A DNA stretch of 64,000 bases from Blumeriella jaapii (taxonomy: Eukaryota > Ascomycota > Leotiomycetes > Helotiales > Drepanopezizaceae). Shown here in pieces: positions 1 through 11,222 of this stretch (positions are counted from its first letter, which is position 1; every line of letters starts with the position of its first letter). The stretch is taken from positions 826,501 to 890,500 of the forward strand of contig VWND01000010.1 of assembly GCA_009599575.1 (NCBI GenBank), given 5' to 3'. The notes beneath the pieces were generated by a model that was not told the DNA's origin, did not search any database, and saw nothing but the letters and a program-made list of their open reading frames with translations. Made by a program: the position numbers and the translations under genes.

Positions 1-1307
1 GGGCCTCGAGCGTGCTAAATGCTGAAAACAGGCGTCGCTGCTGGAAAGCAAATCAAGGCGTCAGAGCCTTGTTAATCTATATCAACGACAATACCATTGA
101 CATTAATCAGTATTAGCATCTGTACCAGTGGATGTCCCAAAAAATGGATTCGAATCCTCGGATTGCTTTTGCTTCTTTTTCTGATTTCTATACATCTTCT
201 GCTGAAAACTGAAAGTCCTGAAGGCTGTAGCTACAATGGTTGGCGTAGCCGAGCCGGCGACATCCGGTCACCGGGAAGTACCCAATCGCTGCTTTGTTGT
301 TCCTACACAACCTCTACCTTCTGTATTTGTTGATTCTAAATGATGTTCTATTTGTGCCAATCCAAAATACTAGCTTGTTTCGTGCTATGTGACCTTTAGC
401 GACCCAGTTGATTGATCTTAGCCTTCGCCTGGTTACATAGATCGTCACAGTAACCTTCGATCATTCCAAAATTACAAAGTATGTACGGATCACAAAAGGT
501 TCAAGAACAACCTCGATGAAGAAACAGCTTTTTTAATGGGTATATCCTGACATGCCCTCATTAGGTAAACCGTACTATTCTCCTTTACTTGTAAAACAAA
601 AGGAGGCTCGGATCGCGGGTAAGGAAAATCTCTTCAAAGTCGCCACGTGTTGATTGCTTAATTTTGGCTTTTCAGATTTACTCCAATTTGAATTGCCTTT
701 TTCTGCGGCGAAAAGGAAAATTAATTACACTGTGTATGTTCGGAAAAGCTGAAGGTTCGTACGAGGCACCACGTACAGGCATTGGGTCCAGCCCGCGAGG
801 TCGTCGTCTATACCAAAGGTAGTAGTAGTAAAATCATCTGTGCCAAGAAGAATACGTCTTGTTTGTAAAACGAATCGTTGAAAGAGAAAGGGGTGAGCAT
901 CTCCGACTAGTTCAAAGAGATGACCAACGTTCAGAAGATAAATCAACGATTCGCGCCCGCTATTGGAGAGGTAATTCGTCGCGAGGCATTGAAAAAAATA
1001 CAGGTTTAACAAGCGGCCAGAACGCGTGGCCAGAGTAAGTACATCTTGGCTGCCAGGGGGGGAACGCAATGACTTTGGCACCCTACTGTACAGTACTCCG
1101 TACAGTATGTACTGTACTGTACGTAGGTTAACAAAGTCTTATTCATAAAGGGCTCCCGTGCCGACTTGGATGCAGCTTGCGTTCATATGTGGAGTGTTTG
1201 TCCTGCCACCATCTCGAGGTGTCATCCCAAGTTGTTTACATCAACGCACGCTCAACCTCAGGCCGGAGTCGTTTATCAATTGAACGTACGGATTCTTGAG
1301 CCACAAC
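1..1307. other. Intergenic region, left edge
   Basis: No gene is supported here. The only long minus-strand open frame (725-1081) has no ATG. A cluster of TACTGTAC/GTACAGT words sits at 1084-1124, about 180 bp upstream of the permease start. The rest is A+T-leaning sequence without a recognisable feature. Confidence 0.5.
1084..1124. repeat. TACTGTAC/GTACAGT word cluster
   Basis: Overlapping copies of TACTGTAC and its reverse complement are packed into about 40 bp. The same words recur in many intergenic regions of this window and in none of the exons I annotated. Confidence 0.6.
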
Positions 1308-3129
1308 ATGATATCCCACAACACCAGCGACGAAGAAGAGGTGGTCGGCACCTCTCCCGTCTCAAGCCCGGTGAATGAGAAGGCGAATGTTTTTCGCGAA
1401 GATGAGGCCCATGTCGCGGCGGAAAGAGGCCATGTGGTGACGGATCAGTAAGTCTAGCTTCCTACCTACCTATCTTGTATACAACAGGTACCCAAGAACC
1501 AAAGCACTGTTGACAAAACGAATCTGCAGACACGGCCATTCGCTCGTCACCTTTGATCCCAAGGCCGAAGCCCGACTGCGCAGGAAGATTGATTTCATGA
1601 TCATCCCGACGGTCGCGCTGCTCTATCTGTTTTGTTTTATAGACCGCGCCAACATCGGTAGGCTCCAAGTCTTCCCCCTCCCAATGCGGCAGTGTCTCAC
1701 AAGGCCAAAGGCAATGCCAGACTCGCTGGCCTCGAGCGCGACCTCGATCTCCGGGGCTACGACTACAATGCCGTGCTGTCGGTCTTCTACATCTCGTATA
1801 TCATCTTTGAGATCCCGTCCAACCTGACGTGCAAGTGGATCGGCCCCGGCTGGTTCATCCCCGTCATCACTCTGCTGTTTGGGATTTGCTCGATTTGCAC
1901 CGCTTTCGTCCACACCTTCAGCCAGATATGCGCGGTGAGATTCCTGCTTGGAATCTTCGAGGCCGGCATGATGCCGGGTATTGCGTATTACATGTCGCGG
2001 TGGTACCGACGCCGTGAGATGGTCTTCAGACTGGCCCTCTACCTCGTCATGGCCCCCATCGCCGGTGCCTTTGGGGGTCTCTTGGCCTCGGGCATCCTCA
2101 AGCTCGACAGCTTCGGCAGCTTGCACAGCTGGCGCATGATTTTCGCTATCGAAGGCATTATCACCTGCGTTCTTGCGCTGATCTCCCTCGCCACGCTGAC
2201 CGACCGACCTGCCACCGCGCGCTGGCTGACCCAAGAGGAAAAGGATCTGGCCATCGCTCGCGTGAAGTCGGAGAACATTGCCACTACCCAGGTCTTGGAC
2301 AAGATGGACAGGACCAAGACGCTTCGCGGCATTTTCAACCCCGTCACGCTGGGAACGGCACGTCCCCATCCTCTTCTTTTCCTTCATGCTCCCCTCCTTC
2401 AAGGCTTCGAAAGCATGTCTTGAGAGCCCAGAAGAAGTCCCATCTCAACATGCTCTCGACGAAAGCCGACTGACTTTGGTACAGGCCTTCATCTTCCTCC
2501 TGGACAATGTCACGGTCCAGGGCCTGGCATTCTTCGCCCCAACCATCGTCAAGACCATCTACCCGAAAGCCACCGTTATCTCGCTCCAGCTGCACACCGT
2601 CCCTCCCTACATCGTGGGCGCCTTCTCCGCCCTCGTCGTCCCCTTCATGTCGTCCAGGTTCAACCGACGCAACATCTTCTTGACCTGCTCGGCGCCCCTC
2701 ATCATGACGGGCTACATCATCTTCCTGGCCACGACGAACAAGCACGCCCGCTACGGCGCGACGTTCATCATCGCCGCGGGCGCCTTCACCTCCGGCTCGC
2801 TCTGCAACGCCCAGGTGGCGGCCAACGTCGTGTCGGACACGGCGCGCGCCTCGGCCATTGCGACGACGGTCATGTTCGGCAACGTCGGCGGCCTGGTCGC
2901 CACGTGGAGCTTCCTGCCCTTCGACGGGCCCAACTATCCCATCGGCAACGGCCTGAACCTGGCCACGAGCTCCACGATCGTGCTGTGCAGCACCGCCCTG
3001 CTGTTCTGGATGTGGAGCGACAACAAGAAGCGCGAGACGAAGGACCACGAGGGCGCGCTGCAGGGCCTGAGCATCAAGGAGATACAGGATCTGGACTGGA
3101 AACACCCGGGCTTCAGGTGGAAGCCTTGA
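1308..3129 (+). CDS. MFS transporter, allantoate/nicotinate permease (Dal5/Tna1-like) family
   Basis: A plasma-membrane anion:proton symporter of the fungal ACS family (allantoate, nicotinate, pantothenate and similar substrates); the substrate cannot be fixed from sequence. My model is join(1308..1447,1530..1657,1711..2357,2485..3129), giving 519 aa. The N-terminus is acidic and cytosolic. The first helix contains LLYLFCFIDRANIGNARLAG, a hallmark of the family, and further helices follow to residue ~490. The last intron (2358-2484) starts with GCACGT rather than GT. Only this GC-AG junction joins NPVTLGT to AFIFLLDNVTVQG without a gap in the family alignment; the nearest GT donor would delete several conserved residues. 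The total is divisible by three. No neighbouring metabolic gene hints at the substrate. Confidence 0.85.
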
Positions 3130-3548
3130 GCTGGATCTCGCGGTGTGTTCGGTCGGTAGTCCGTTTTGGCGGGAAACGGGGAAGGTTGGGGATTCGGACG
3201 AAGCTTGGTGTTTGCTGGTTCAAGCATGATAAGCTTGAACTCGTCTCCACGGCAGGGTTGCATTTCACGCACGATGATCAGAAACCAGACCTCGAAGAAA
3301 GACTTGAATGAATGTGGCGAGTGTTTCGCAACTCGTGTGACGACGAGACACAAACTCATGGTTCACACATACTGAATGAGCTCAGTTCCGCTTGTCAAGC
3401 AACTGGTGTGATGTGTGACTTCGTATTCATGTCTATGCCTCATATTCTTATATTCACATCCACAAACGAGGTCTATCCTAAAACCTCGTTCCCCTTCCCA
3501 AGAGGAAAGGTACGTGTAAGCACGAGTTGATAGCAGAAGCCATCTGCC

Positions 3549-3550
<2 letters not shown>

Positions 3551-3584
<34 letters not shown>

Positions 3585-3600
3585 TCCTTCTCTCTTTCTT
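3551..3600. repeat. (TTTC)n microsatellite
   Basis: About nine perfect TTTC units are followed by degenerate CT-rich sequence. It is a simple sequence repeat with no coding role visible. Confidence 0.9.
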
Positions 3601-3822
3601 TGTTTTCCTTCTTTCTGCCTTTTCCCTTCAGATACCGATCGAAGTACCGATAGATGGGGTAGCCGGGGTGTCGCTCCCCCCGCATCGTACTGTATATGTA
3701 GTTGTACAAGACGGACAGTCGTCGAGTGAGTGAGTGGGTCGGCACTGCATTGCATCGCATCGCATGAAGCTGTGTGGCTGTCCGTCCACTCTCGGTACAG
3801 TGACGACGGAAACTTAGCATAA

Positions 3823-3863
3823 GTACTGTACTGTACACACAATACTGTATGTACAGTACTGTA
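3823..3863. repeat. TACTGTAC/GTACAGT word cluster
   Basis: This run contains several direct and inverted copies of ACTGTAC/GTACAGT, as at 1084-1124. Confidence 0.6.
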
Positions 3864-4779
3864 GTCCGCGCGCCTGGGTGAGTCCACTTTCGGGCTCGGG
3901 AAATAAACAGAGAAGCACCTACGGTAGCGGTTGTGGGATAGTTGGAAATAGGGTTGGGAGTGGGCGTGGGAGTGGGTGCGCCAGCGGGGTTATGCATATG
4001 AAAGTGGATAGGAGAGGAGAATTACACAGTAGAGTGGAGTAGGTAACAATCATGGAGATGGAGATGGATATGGCAAGATCTGCCGGAGACTGTGAAATCG
4101 GATTCCTGGTTTCGAAATCGTCGTTGGTTGTTGACAGAGCCAGATGCCAAAGCGGAAGCGGCGTTGTCCTTTATCTCAGCCCCGGATCTTCACGGTGGCT
4201 GTCGTTGGTTTGTTGTGGCACCTACTTTGTCTGTCGATTGAGGTTATCTACTGGTTTTAGACGAGTATGAGAATGCGTATCGTGACTTACGATGTACTGT
4301 ACTGTAGGCATTGGTTCTTCATTTTGCCGATTTGGATTACAGGGTTCACGAGCATGGGATCGGGTACCTGTTGACAGTATCTATCGATTCGTTCAACGCC
4401 CTGCGGTCTTTTGGGAATAGCTGTTGTATTTGAGTTTGTAAACATCACATCTTATGTCAGGCTTTAGAAACAGGCAGATCTCGTGGAGCGGGTGAAATGA
4501 AAAAGCCCCATCAGCCGGCGGATCTAATATCGCATTAAATTCTAAGCATTATTCGGTATTTACCGGTGTTCGTGAACACAGAACCTGATTTAACTGACTT
4601 ACAGCGATAGGTACCTGGTGTATTTCTGGGCAGACACGATACAGAAAGAAAAGGGGATAAATATAGACATACGATACATATCAACTGGCTTGACTAGGGC
4701 AGTCTTGGCAGTAACAAATTTGCTGTATTACATATATTCTAGTCCTAGTTCCCTCGACATCAATATGATACAACCTCGA

Positions 4780-4878
4780 GGACAGATGGCCGAGCTGGTT
4801 ATGGCGCCAGGTTAAGGTTACTCTTAACAACAATTTCCTGGTCACGAAAGTGGCGTGGGTTCGAGTCCCACTCTGTTC
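4780..4878 (+). tRNA. tRNA-Leu(AAG) with 18-nt intron
   Basis: The acceptor stem GGACAGA pairs with TCTGTTC at the 3' end (one G-U). The D arm carries TGGCCGAG. The anticodon stem CCAGG (4807-4811) pairs with CCTGG (4837-4841). The loop reads TT-AAG-G, with anticodon AAG at 4814-4816, and is interrupted after position 37 by an intron at 4818-4835; T4836 is position 38. The intron contains CTTAA, which can pair with the anticodon as in other nuclear pre-tRNAs. A long variable arm (GTCACGAAAGTGGC) and the T arm GTGGGTTCGAGTCCCAC complete a class II leucine tRNA. No CCA is encoded, as expected in eukaryotes. Confidence 0.95.
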
Positions 4879-5856
4879 ATCATTTTTTGTTTCCTTTTTT
4901 GCTTCTCCCGCCCGTTCTTATATGGGCGTGTCGTGGTTTCAATTCTTTTTGTGTTTGTCGGTGAAAATAGAAAGCTGAAGCTGCAGAAAGTGCCGGGTCT
5001 GCGTGCGATAAGCGAGATTTTTAGCGTCTGCTCTTTCTCGGCAAATTCAGGGGCTGGATGTGAAAATGTCAATAAAGAATAATAATAAATGGCACAGGGC
5101 ACAGATAGTGACTTTGATCGTGGCCCTTTTATGGCAGGCTTTGGAATAACGGGTGAACTTGTTTTCTGTACCATGGGATGAATCTCTTTATTATTCCAGG
5201 ATTGCTTTAAGTTGATTGTGGATTCTTTCAATGTATGTTTTGGTCACGATTAGATACTGTACGTAAAAACGTGAAACGGATAAGTTTTCTGTTCACACAG
5301 CATGTCTTAGCAAAACCGGCGCACATGTTCCTGATCTAGAATTATCGAGTTAGATAGCACTGAGGAGAGAGAGCCTGAGCATTTTGCACCCTAGGCACGC
5401 TCAGTGCATTCCAGCTGCGGATTACCTTCGCCTCTACAAAAATCAGGTTTACTACCATATTCTTACAACGGATACTATATTAGCTCTGTGCTACGTTATG
5501 ATTAATATGGAAAACCTGAATACAGAAGAGAAACAAATTTTCAGGATCTTAATAATTATCTGAAAACTAGCTTGTTTGGCGATGTTTTTTAGCATCTTTG
5601 TTCTGACCTGTGAATAATACTGAGACTTATGCTCAGGAAGAGACGTCAAGCTACAAGCCCACAGCACATCAAGATTCCGTACCCAAAGGAGCGTGTATGT
5701 GGCCCCAGATAGAGAGGCCAAGGAGTCAATAATGAGATTCGTACTACAGACGAGACCAATTCTCAAGCCCAGAGATTCCATATCTTGTCAAAAACCATGT
5801 AAACGAGCGAACATGTTTCAACTGGCATATCCACAGTCTCGGGACAAGGTGAGGCT
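4879..5856. other. Intergenic region
   Basis: A T-rich stretch directly after the tRNA (from about 4882) could serve as a Pol III terminator. A 96-codon minus-strand frame with an ATG (5491-5781) has no recognisable features, so I do not call it a gene. Confidence 0.4.
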
Positions 5857-7180
5857 TCACTGCGTGGCAGGAGGCAGAGCAGCAATGCCCAATGCCCATC
5901 CCGGAGCAAAATCTCTGTCCCGAATCCACTCGGAGATCGCACTCGCTTGCTGACCCTCTTGCACGTAGACCCTCAGGCTGATGTTGCTGCTCTCGTTCCA
6001 ACAGATCGCGTCGAAGTTGGAGCCGGGGATCGTCGATATATCCAGTGTCCCATCGCTCCATCCGTTTCCGGAGCTTCCCGGTTCGTAGGTGTTATAGATC
6101 TTTTCTTTGATGCGATTGCCAGCTGTGGTGTAGTAGAGTCTTTTCCCGTAGCCGGGCTTGCCGGTCGTGGGGTAGGAGACCCTGTGTAGCACAGTAGTTA
6201 GTATGAAAACTCGTCTTTGTCTGGAAAGCGTGCCTATCCAAAGACTACCCGATCTCGGCTCTTGGACACGCCCGAATTTCACAAGATGATTCGGATACGC
6301 ACAGTGCAATTGGGCCCCGAACCGGACTGTTGGGAATGCTAAACCCTAGGTCGAACCAGCTTTCGCCATTAGTTCCGGTTCCGGTGAGGCTCAGGTCCGT
6401 TTTCTGGAAGTACGCTCTGCCGGGTATTAACCATCATGTGCCATGAACTTTGGATTCAATCTCACCTAATTTGACGAGCCCCAAAGTCGACAGCCGCAAT
6501 GCTTGTTCCCGACAAAGCATCGCCCAGGTTAGTGCCGGTGTACCAAGGTGACCCATCTATACATGGTCAGAAACTCAAGCTCGACAGATGTTGTAAAGGA
6601 GTGGCATACGATCATATGAATACTCCTGAATGGTATCATTAGGAAGCTGGACATAGACTCGTTGGTCTTGCGAGTTGGTCAAGTGGATGGCGGCGACCTG
6701 AGAGTATGGAGCCACCTCGATGTCCTTCGCGCTGAGTGCTCCTTCGTACCAGGAGCCTCCTCGGTCTTGGTCGTAGCAGAGTTCTCGAAGCTTGTTCTCG
6801 GGTGAGAAGAAGTACAGACGCACCTGTGAAGAAGATCATTTTATTAGGACGCCATCAGAAACGTCAAGTGAGGCGTGGTGATCTTACCTTGTCGAGACTG
6901 GGCGTGGCAATAACGCTCAAAGGTGTGCCAAGTTTGGCGGTGGTGATGGCACTCGTGCCGCCATTCCAAACGTTGTCGTGTGAGATAAAGCGGATACCTC
7001 CGAGGACATCTTGGAAAAAGACTTTGATAACGCATTCGTTGGTGGTGCTTTTGTGGACAGCGGATATTGGAGTCCCTTGGGGGAAAGCATAGTTAGTAAC
7101 TGGCCATCGAATCGTGGAAATGTCTATAGCTTACTGAATGCGATCTGTGAGACGGGTCCGTGGGAGAATGTCGAAGGCAT
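5857..7180 (-). CDS. Fungal fucose-specific lectin (AAL/FleA family)
   Basis: A six-bladed beta-propeller lectin that binds L-fucosylated glycans. The model is complement(join(5857..6181,6303..6416,6466..6556,6610..6823,6888..7075,7135..7180)), six exons and 325 aa, matching the ~310-aa family size. Repeated blade motifs are visible: an R-L/V-Y-[FVY] strand (RLYFFSPENKLRELCYD, RVYVQLPNDTIQEYSYD, KRLYYTTAGNRIKE, LRVYVQEG) alternating with W-containing turns (GSWYEGALS, GSPWYTGTNLG, SGNGWSDGTLD). No signal peptide is seen, as is usual for these cytosolic or unconventionally exported lectins. The donor of intron 5 is GTGCGT at 6302; it restores IALVSYPTTG, which the next GT would not. The total is divisible by three. 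Blade count and exon borders are inferred by hand. Confidence 0.85.
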
Positions 7181-9316
7181 GTTGATGGTAGGTCGATAGA
7201 GAAGCCTGCAATGAAGAGTTGGTGAGTTTCCAGGAAATTTAATCAAATTGGCAGGATTCGATCTTGGTCTTCAATGATCGATGAACTTTAGGGATGCAGA
7301 AATGGAGTCGAAGATGGTCTTATATACCCGGGATCCCTACCGTGACAGTTCTACGTTGACGACATTTCTGATGGCGAACGTCTCACCAGGCTACAGGACT
7401 TCCCAATTATCATACGACGATATCATTTTCTTTTCCGAATATTGCATTCTGCAGCGTCTGTTCTACAAAGCACAGGCTCCTCAGGGCTTTGGAAAGCGGG
7501 GAAGATGCTTTCTTGAGTACTGTGCGGCATGTCGTGTAGTGAATTTGGCAATGCCCAGGAAAAAGTACGAAAAGAGAGCATGCACAACATAACTTGAGCA
7601 TACACAACATACTGTGGTTCCACAAGCAAATATCTTAATGGTCTGAATTCTCTCTGCATTTCAATAGCATATGCTCTTCTCCGTGTCGTTGATTGGCATA
7701 CGAGATAAGAAGTAGTCTTTCTCTGTCGGAATCCTGGTGTCACCCGGTTAGAACGCTAAGTTGTGAATTCTCTCAACATTTCGTACTCTTTGAGACAACT
7801 CACCGCAACTGCTTAAAGAGGGGAAATATGCAGTGCAGCAAGCCAAAGTAAACGCGATTGGGTATTCCTGCCGCTTGTTGTCGGTTGGAAACATTCAAGT
7901 TGTATTGGGCGGGCATAGTGTTCCTTGGATTCAGAAACCGTGGCCGTCGTTCCTACTAGTGTGCTTCGCGTTTACAAAAGCGACGAATTCGGAATCTCAG
8001 CACACCAGTCAGTGCCAAAGTATCTTTATGGAAGACATCGGAGTTAGAACTCGCTATGAATTTTCCGGAAAGCGAATGGTTTTATGTAAATTGTGGAAAT
8101 AATAAGTAGGCTCTTGCTAAGCCACATATCCGTGGAGCAAGTCTCTCCTGTAAACGGAGAGTCAACACAACAGGACTATCTGCAATAATCTTCAGCTCCG
8201 AAAGAGCAGAGGTTACGGTCCTCACGAATGAAGAAATCTCGGAACTGTTTTCTAGGTGATAACAAGCAAGAGCAGAAGAGTACACGGCAGTATTCGCGAC
8301 CACAACATTGTATACATGCCTCGCATATGAACTAGGGAGGCGCCCACTCCGCAAGTTACACTTACAAAAATGTAGAGATCTCGACCTGCAGATGCAAACG
8401 CACTTGTAATAAGAGTACGGCAATATTCAACAACGTATTTTGTTAGTACTATTATTGTTCCATTAGCGAATCGCAACACCATGAGCAAGGTATTCATTCC
8501 CGCATTTGAAGATTCGGGACCCATTTTTCTTGGGATTGGGCCTGATGGCAAGAGCAATACAGCGTATGTGAGCTGTCGTATTTCAGATTCAAAACATGAA
8601 CTTCTTTACCGTTTCGGCTCGTCGGCTCGGCTTATACAGTACATTATGGCAAAGGCTTACTGCCTCAACTTATTATGAATACAGTACCGTACAGCGATTC
8701 GCCGGCCTGTACTGTATTGCCGGTAACTTAGCCATCCTAGCACGTACTCGCACTGGCTAGACTCTGGCCATTGTACATAAACACTTCTTTGTACAATTAG
8801 TGCATTCTGGCAGAACTTCAGAGAGTATGTACCCTACTGTACGTACTTCGTTGTACAGTACAACCGTTGTCTCACCCCCCCCGACAGCCTACCGACACTT
8901 ATAGCTAGTGAAAAGTTGCAATCACAATGACTGGAAGTTAAGATTGTCCAATAGTGGCGTTACGTAGTTAGAGTGACATGCCAGGAAAAACAGAGAACAA
9001 CACCTACCGCATTGACTTGATCTCAAGGCCTGGGGCAATAGTCCGCCGCTACCGTATTTTTCATAACACGGTACTTACAGTAGGTACTCAGTAAATTGCT
9101 ATTCGGTGTCCTCTTCTATTCCGACATGGCGTTCCCGCCCAACCACATAAGAAAGGCGAGGAATCCCGAGTTCTATGAATGGAAATTCAAATTAAGAAAG
9201 CATTTCTCTATCCATTCTCCTGGGTATTTTTTGAAGTACCTGCACAACGCCAGTCCCTTGTGCTAAGCCCTATTGACGCCTTCAAACAATTTAAAGCATG
9301 CCCACATGATGCCAAT
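7181..9316. other. Intergenic region, lectin to RTT109
   Basis: About 2.1 kb without a supported gene. It holds TACTGTAC-type words near 8633-8720 and 8830-8862. Open frames on both strands are short, overlapping and without recognisable motifs. Confidence 0.45.
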
Positions 9317-11005
9317 TTATACTTTTGCCTTCTTCCGCACAGCACTAGGATTGAGCTCGTGAACCTCCGGGCTTACATCGACTGAACCCGGCATGCTACT
9401 GTTTGGATCTTCCTGAGGCACTTTTCTCTTCTTCTTCTTCATCAATCCCACATTCAGTGTAGCCACGCCGGCGGTTCCAACTGCGGCACGAATCTCGACA
9501 GCCCTGGTTCCAGAGACCGTCTGGCCCCAAGCATTTCCGGTACTTCCCCAGGCACTCGAGCGTACTTCGTTGATCCATCGGCGCGAGCTTGAGGTCGCTA
9601 GTTCAAAGTTTGCAAAGTCCAGCTGGAGCAGTAGTTCTGTCGCTCGCTTATAGCTTGACTCCTCAACAACGATCTGACCTCTGCCTTGGGATGGCCAGGT
9701 ATAGTAGGCTGAGGTTTCTGGGGTCTCGAGAAGATAGTTCTTGCTCTCTGTCTTAACTCGAGGCTGTCGAGAAATGATGGGGCCGGTGAGTGTCTTCTTC
9801 TTCTTCTTCTTTTTATTTCTCGGAGTGCGGGATGTGGACACGTTTGGAGGTTTCATGCCAAAGCAATTCGTTTCGATTTCGACGGGCGAGCTTGGTGGCA
9901 GTGCCTGGCTGGACACATTGAAAGATTTACATGGTGTAATGAGTGTTTGCCGGCGAGGAGGGGAACTGATAATCGCATCAATATCGGTCTGGCTGTTAGA
10001 AGTCATGGATGTACTCTGGCTATCACCAATGATAGACTCAGTCGCTTGATGATGCGTCCTCGGTTCAAAGACTATCCAGATGAAGCCTACCATCCGACCA
10101 GCACAGCACTCTTGCCGAAATGCCATCATGTCCCAGAATTGGTCGATCGATCTGACACTCTTCCAGTGACCGCTTACTTCCTGGCTTTTTGATATCTCCT
10201 CATCGAGCTCGTCCAAGAACCTCGCCTTAGGATCGTCGGGGTAGTGTGGTATGAGACATCTTGGGGGCGCATAGTCCGAATGTCGTGATATCTCCTGAAG
10301 CGGGTGCCCAACCGTCCAAGCTTTGGAGATATTTCGATCTGGGATGTAAGACATTGCCTCATGCGTGTCGAGTCCAGGGACAGTCAAGTATCCTTTCACA
10401 GAGTCCCATTCCTTCAACGCCTTCTTGCCTCCCTCAATGAGCGGGTGCAAAACCCGGCACCACCACTTGACCAGCCCTCGGTCGTCCAGTACATGTTTAC
10501 CGCTATATTCGACGCTTCCTGGGAATAAATATTGGTCTTGGGCGCGAGCGAACAGGGACACGATGCTGCGGATATTGTCTCGTTGATGCTGCTCAACCAG
10601 ATGGCGCATAAATGTAGCAGTAATATCCCGAATAGGCGAGGGTGTGCCCTTGGCCAGTCCCAGCAGATGCAAATATCCCGTGGAGTCTGCCTTCGAGACA
10701 AAGAAAGTCGAGTCATACGCCGTCGAATAGATCAGGATCTCGACTGCATAAACCAGCACATCCTTTGCTTCTGAAGCATCGTCCGCTGCCGGGGCCCGGA
10801 TCGAGACGGCGAGGAAATGGCTCTCGCAATACGTTCGGTCAGGACGAGAGCCTGGAGGCGCAGAGTACAAGGCTGAAGTTCGCGTTGGAGGGGTAGAGAG
10901 GTGGTAGATGCTAAATTGGGAATCCTTGGGAAGCACGAGAGCAAGTTGTTGAATTAATGTAGGAGAAGCAATTGATGCGATGCTAGGTCTCTCTCGAGCA
11001 GACAT
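9317..11005 (-). CDS. RTT109: Histone acetyltransferase Rtt109 (KAT11)
   Basis: A fungal-specific nuclear lysine acetyltransferase that acetylates newly made histone H3 (K56, also K9/K27) with the chaperones Asf1 and Vps75, supporting replication-coupled nucleosome assembly and genome stability. The single-exon frame gives 562 aa. Conserved blocks include YCESHFL near residue 60, VKWWCRVLHPL, GYLTVPGLD, the SKAWTVGHPL region and DQFWDMMAFRQECCAGRMVG, which forms part of the acetyl-CoA site. A disordered tail with KKKKKKK and KKKKRK runs looks like a nuclear signal. The start is ATG at 11005; the upstream in-frame codon at 11032 is only TTG. The gene is divergent from the mL57 gene across 217 bp. 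A Vps75-like gene lies in the same window. Confidence 0.93.
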   Translation of the reverse strand: MSARERPSIASIASPTLIQQLALVLPKDSQFSIYHLSTPPTRTSALYSAPPGSRPDRTYCESHFLAVSIRAPAADDASEAKDVLVYAVEILIYSTAYDSTFFVSKADSTGYLHLLGLAKGTPSPIRDITATFMRHLVEQHQRDNIRSIVSLFARAQDQYLFPGSVEYSGKHVLDDRGLVKWWCRVLHPLIEGGKKALKEWDSVKGYLTVPGLDTHEAMSYIPDRNISKAWTVGHPLQEISRHSDYAPPRCLIPHYPDDPKARFLDELDEEISKSQEVSGHWKSVRSIDQFWDMMAFRQECCAGRMVGFIWIVFEPRTHHQATESIIGDSQSTSMTSNSQTDIDAIISSPPRRQTLITPCKSFNVSSQALPPSSPVEIETNCFGMKPPNVSTSRTPRNKKKKKKKTLTGPIISRQPRVKTESKNYLLETPETSAYYTWPSQGRGQIVVEESSYKRATELLLQLDFANFELATSSSRRWINEVRSSAWGSTGNAWGQTVSGTRAVEIRAAVGTAGVATLNVGLMKKKKRKVPQEDPNSSMPGSVDVSPEVHELNPSAVRKKAKV

Positions 11006-11222
11006 GATCAAATGGAAGACAAAAATATGCAATTCACGTTCGGAGAGGTGAGATGAGCCAGACGTTGTTCGAGCGAGGTTGAAGAGACGCGGCTGGGAGA
11101 CGCGATCAAAGTCGATTACATAAGCGATGCCAAATTTCTGGAAAGCGCATCAACTCAACTCGAAAAAAGTTCAAGCTCAGCTGCTGATCTTTCACCACCA
11201 TCCACGACTGGAGAAGGATACC
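11006..11222. promoter_or_regulatory. Shared divergent promoter, RTT109 / mL57
   Basis: Only 217 bp separate the two start codons of divergently transcribed genes, so both core promoters and leaders must lie here. No specific binding site was identified. Confidence 0.5.

Larger units (their letters stand above)
3130..4779. other. Intergenic region with simple repeats
   Basis: No gene is supported. The region holds a TTTC microsatellite (about 3551-3600) and TACTGTAC word clusters at 3823-3863 and near 4291. Overlapping open frames around 3363-3997 are driven by the microsatellite. Confidence 0.5.

Noticed and set aside
725..1081. 118-codon open frame on the minus strand
   Set aside because: It begins with GTG, has no ATG and shows no family motif.
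3363..3997. Two overlapping minus-strand frames of 174 codons
   Set aside because: They are produced by the TTTC microsatellite, which is open in several frames as Lys/Glu/Arg runs.
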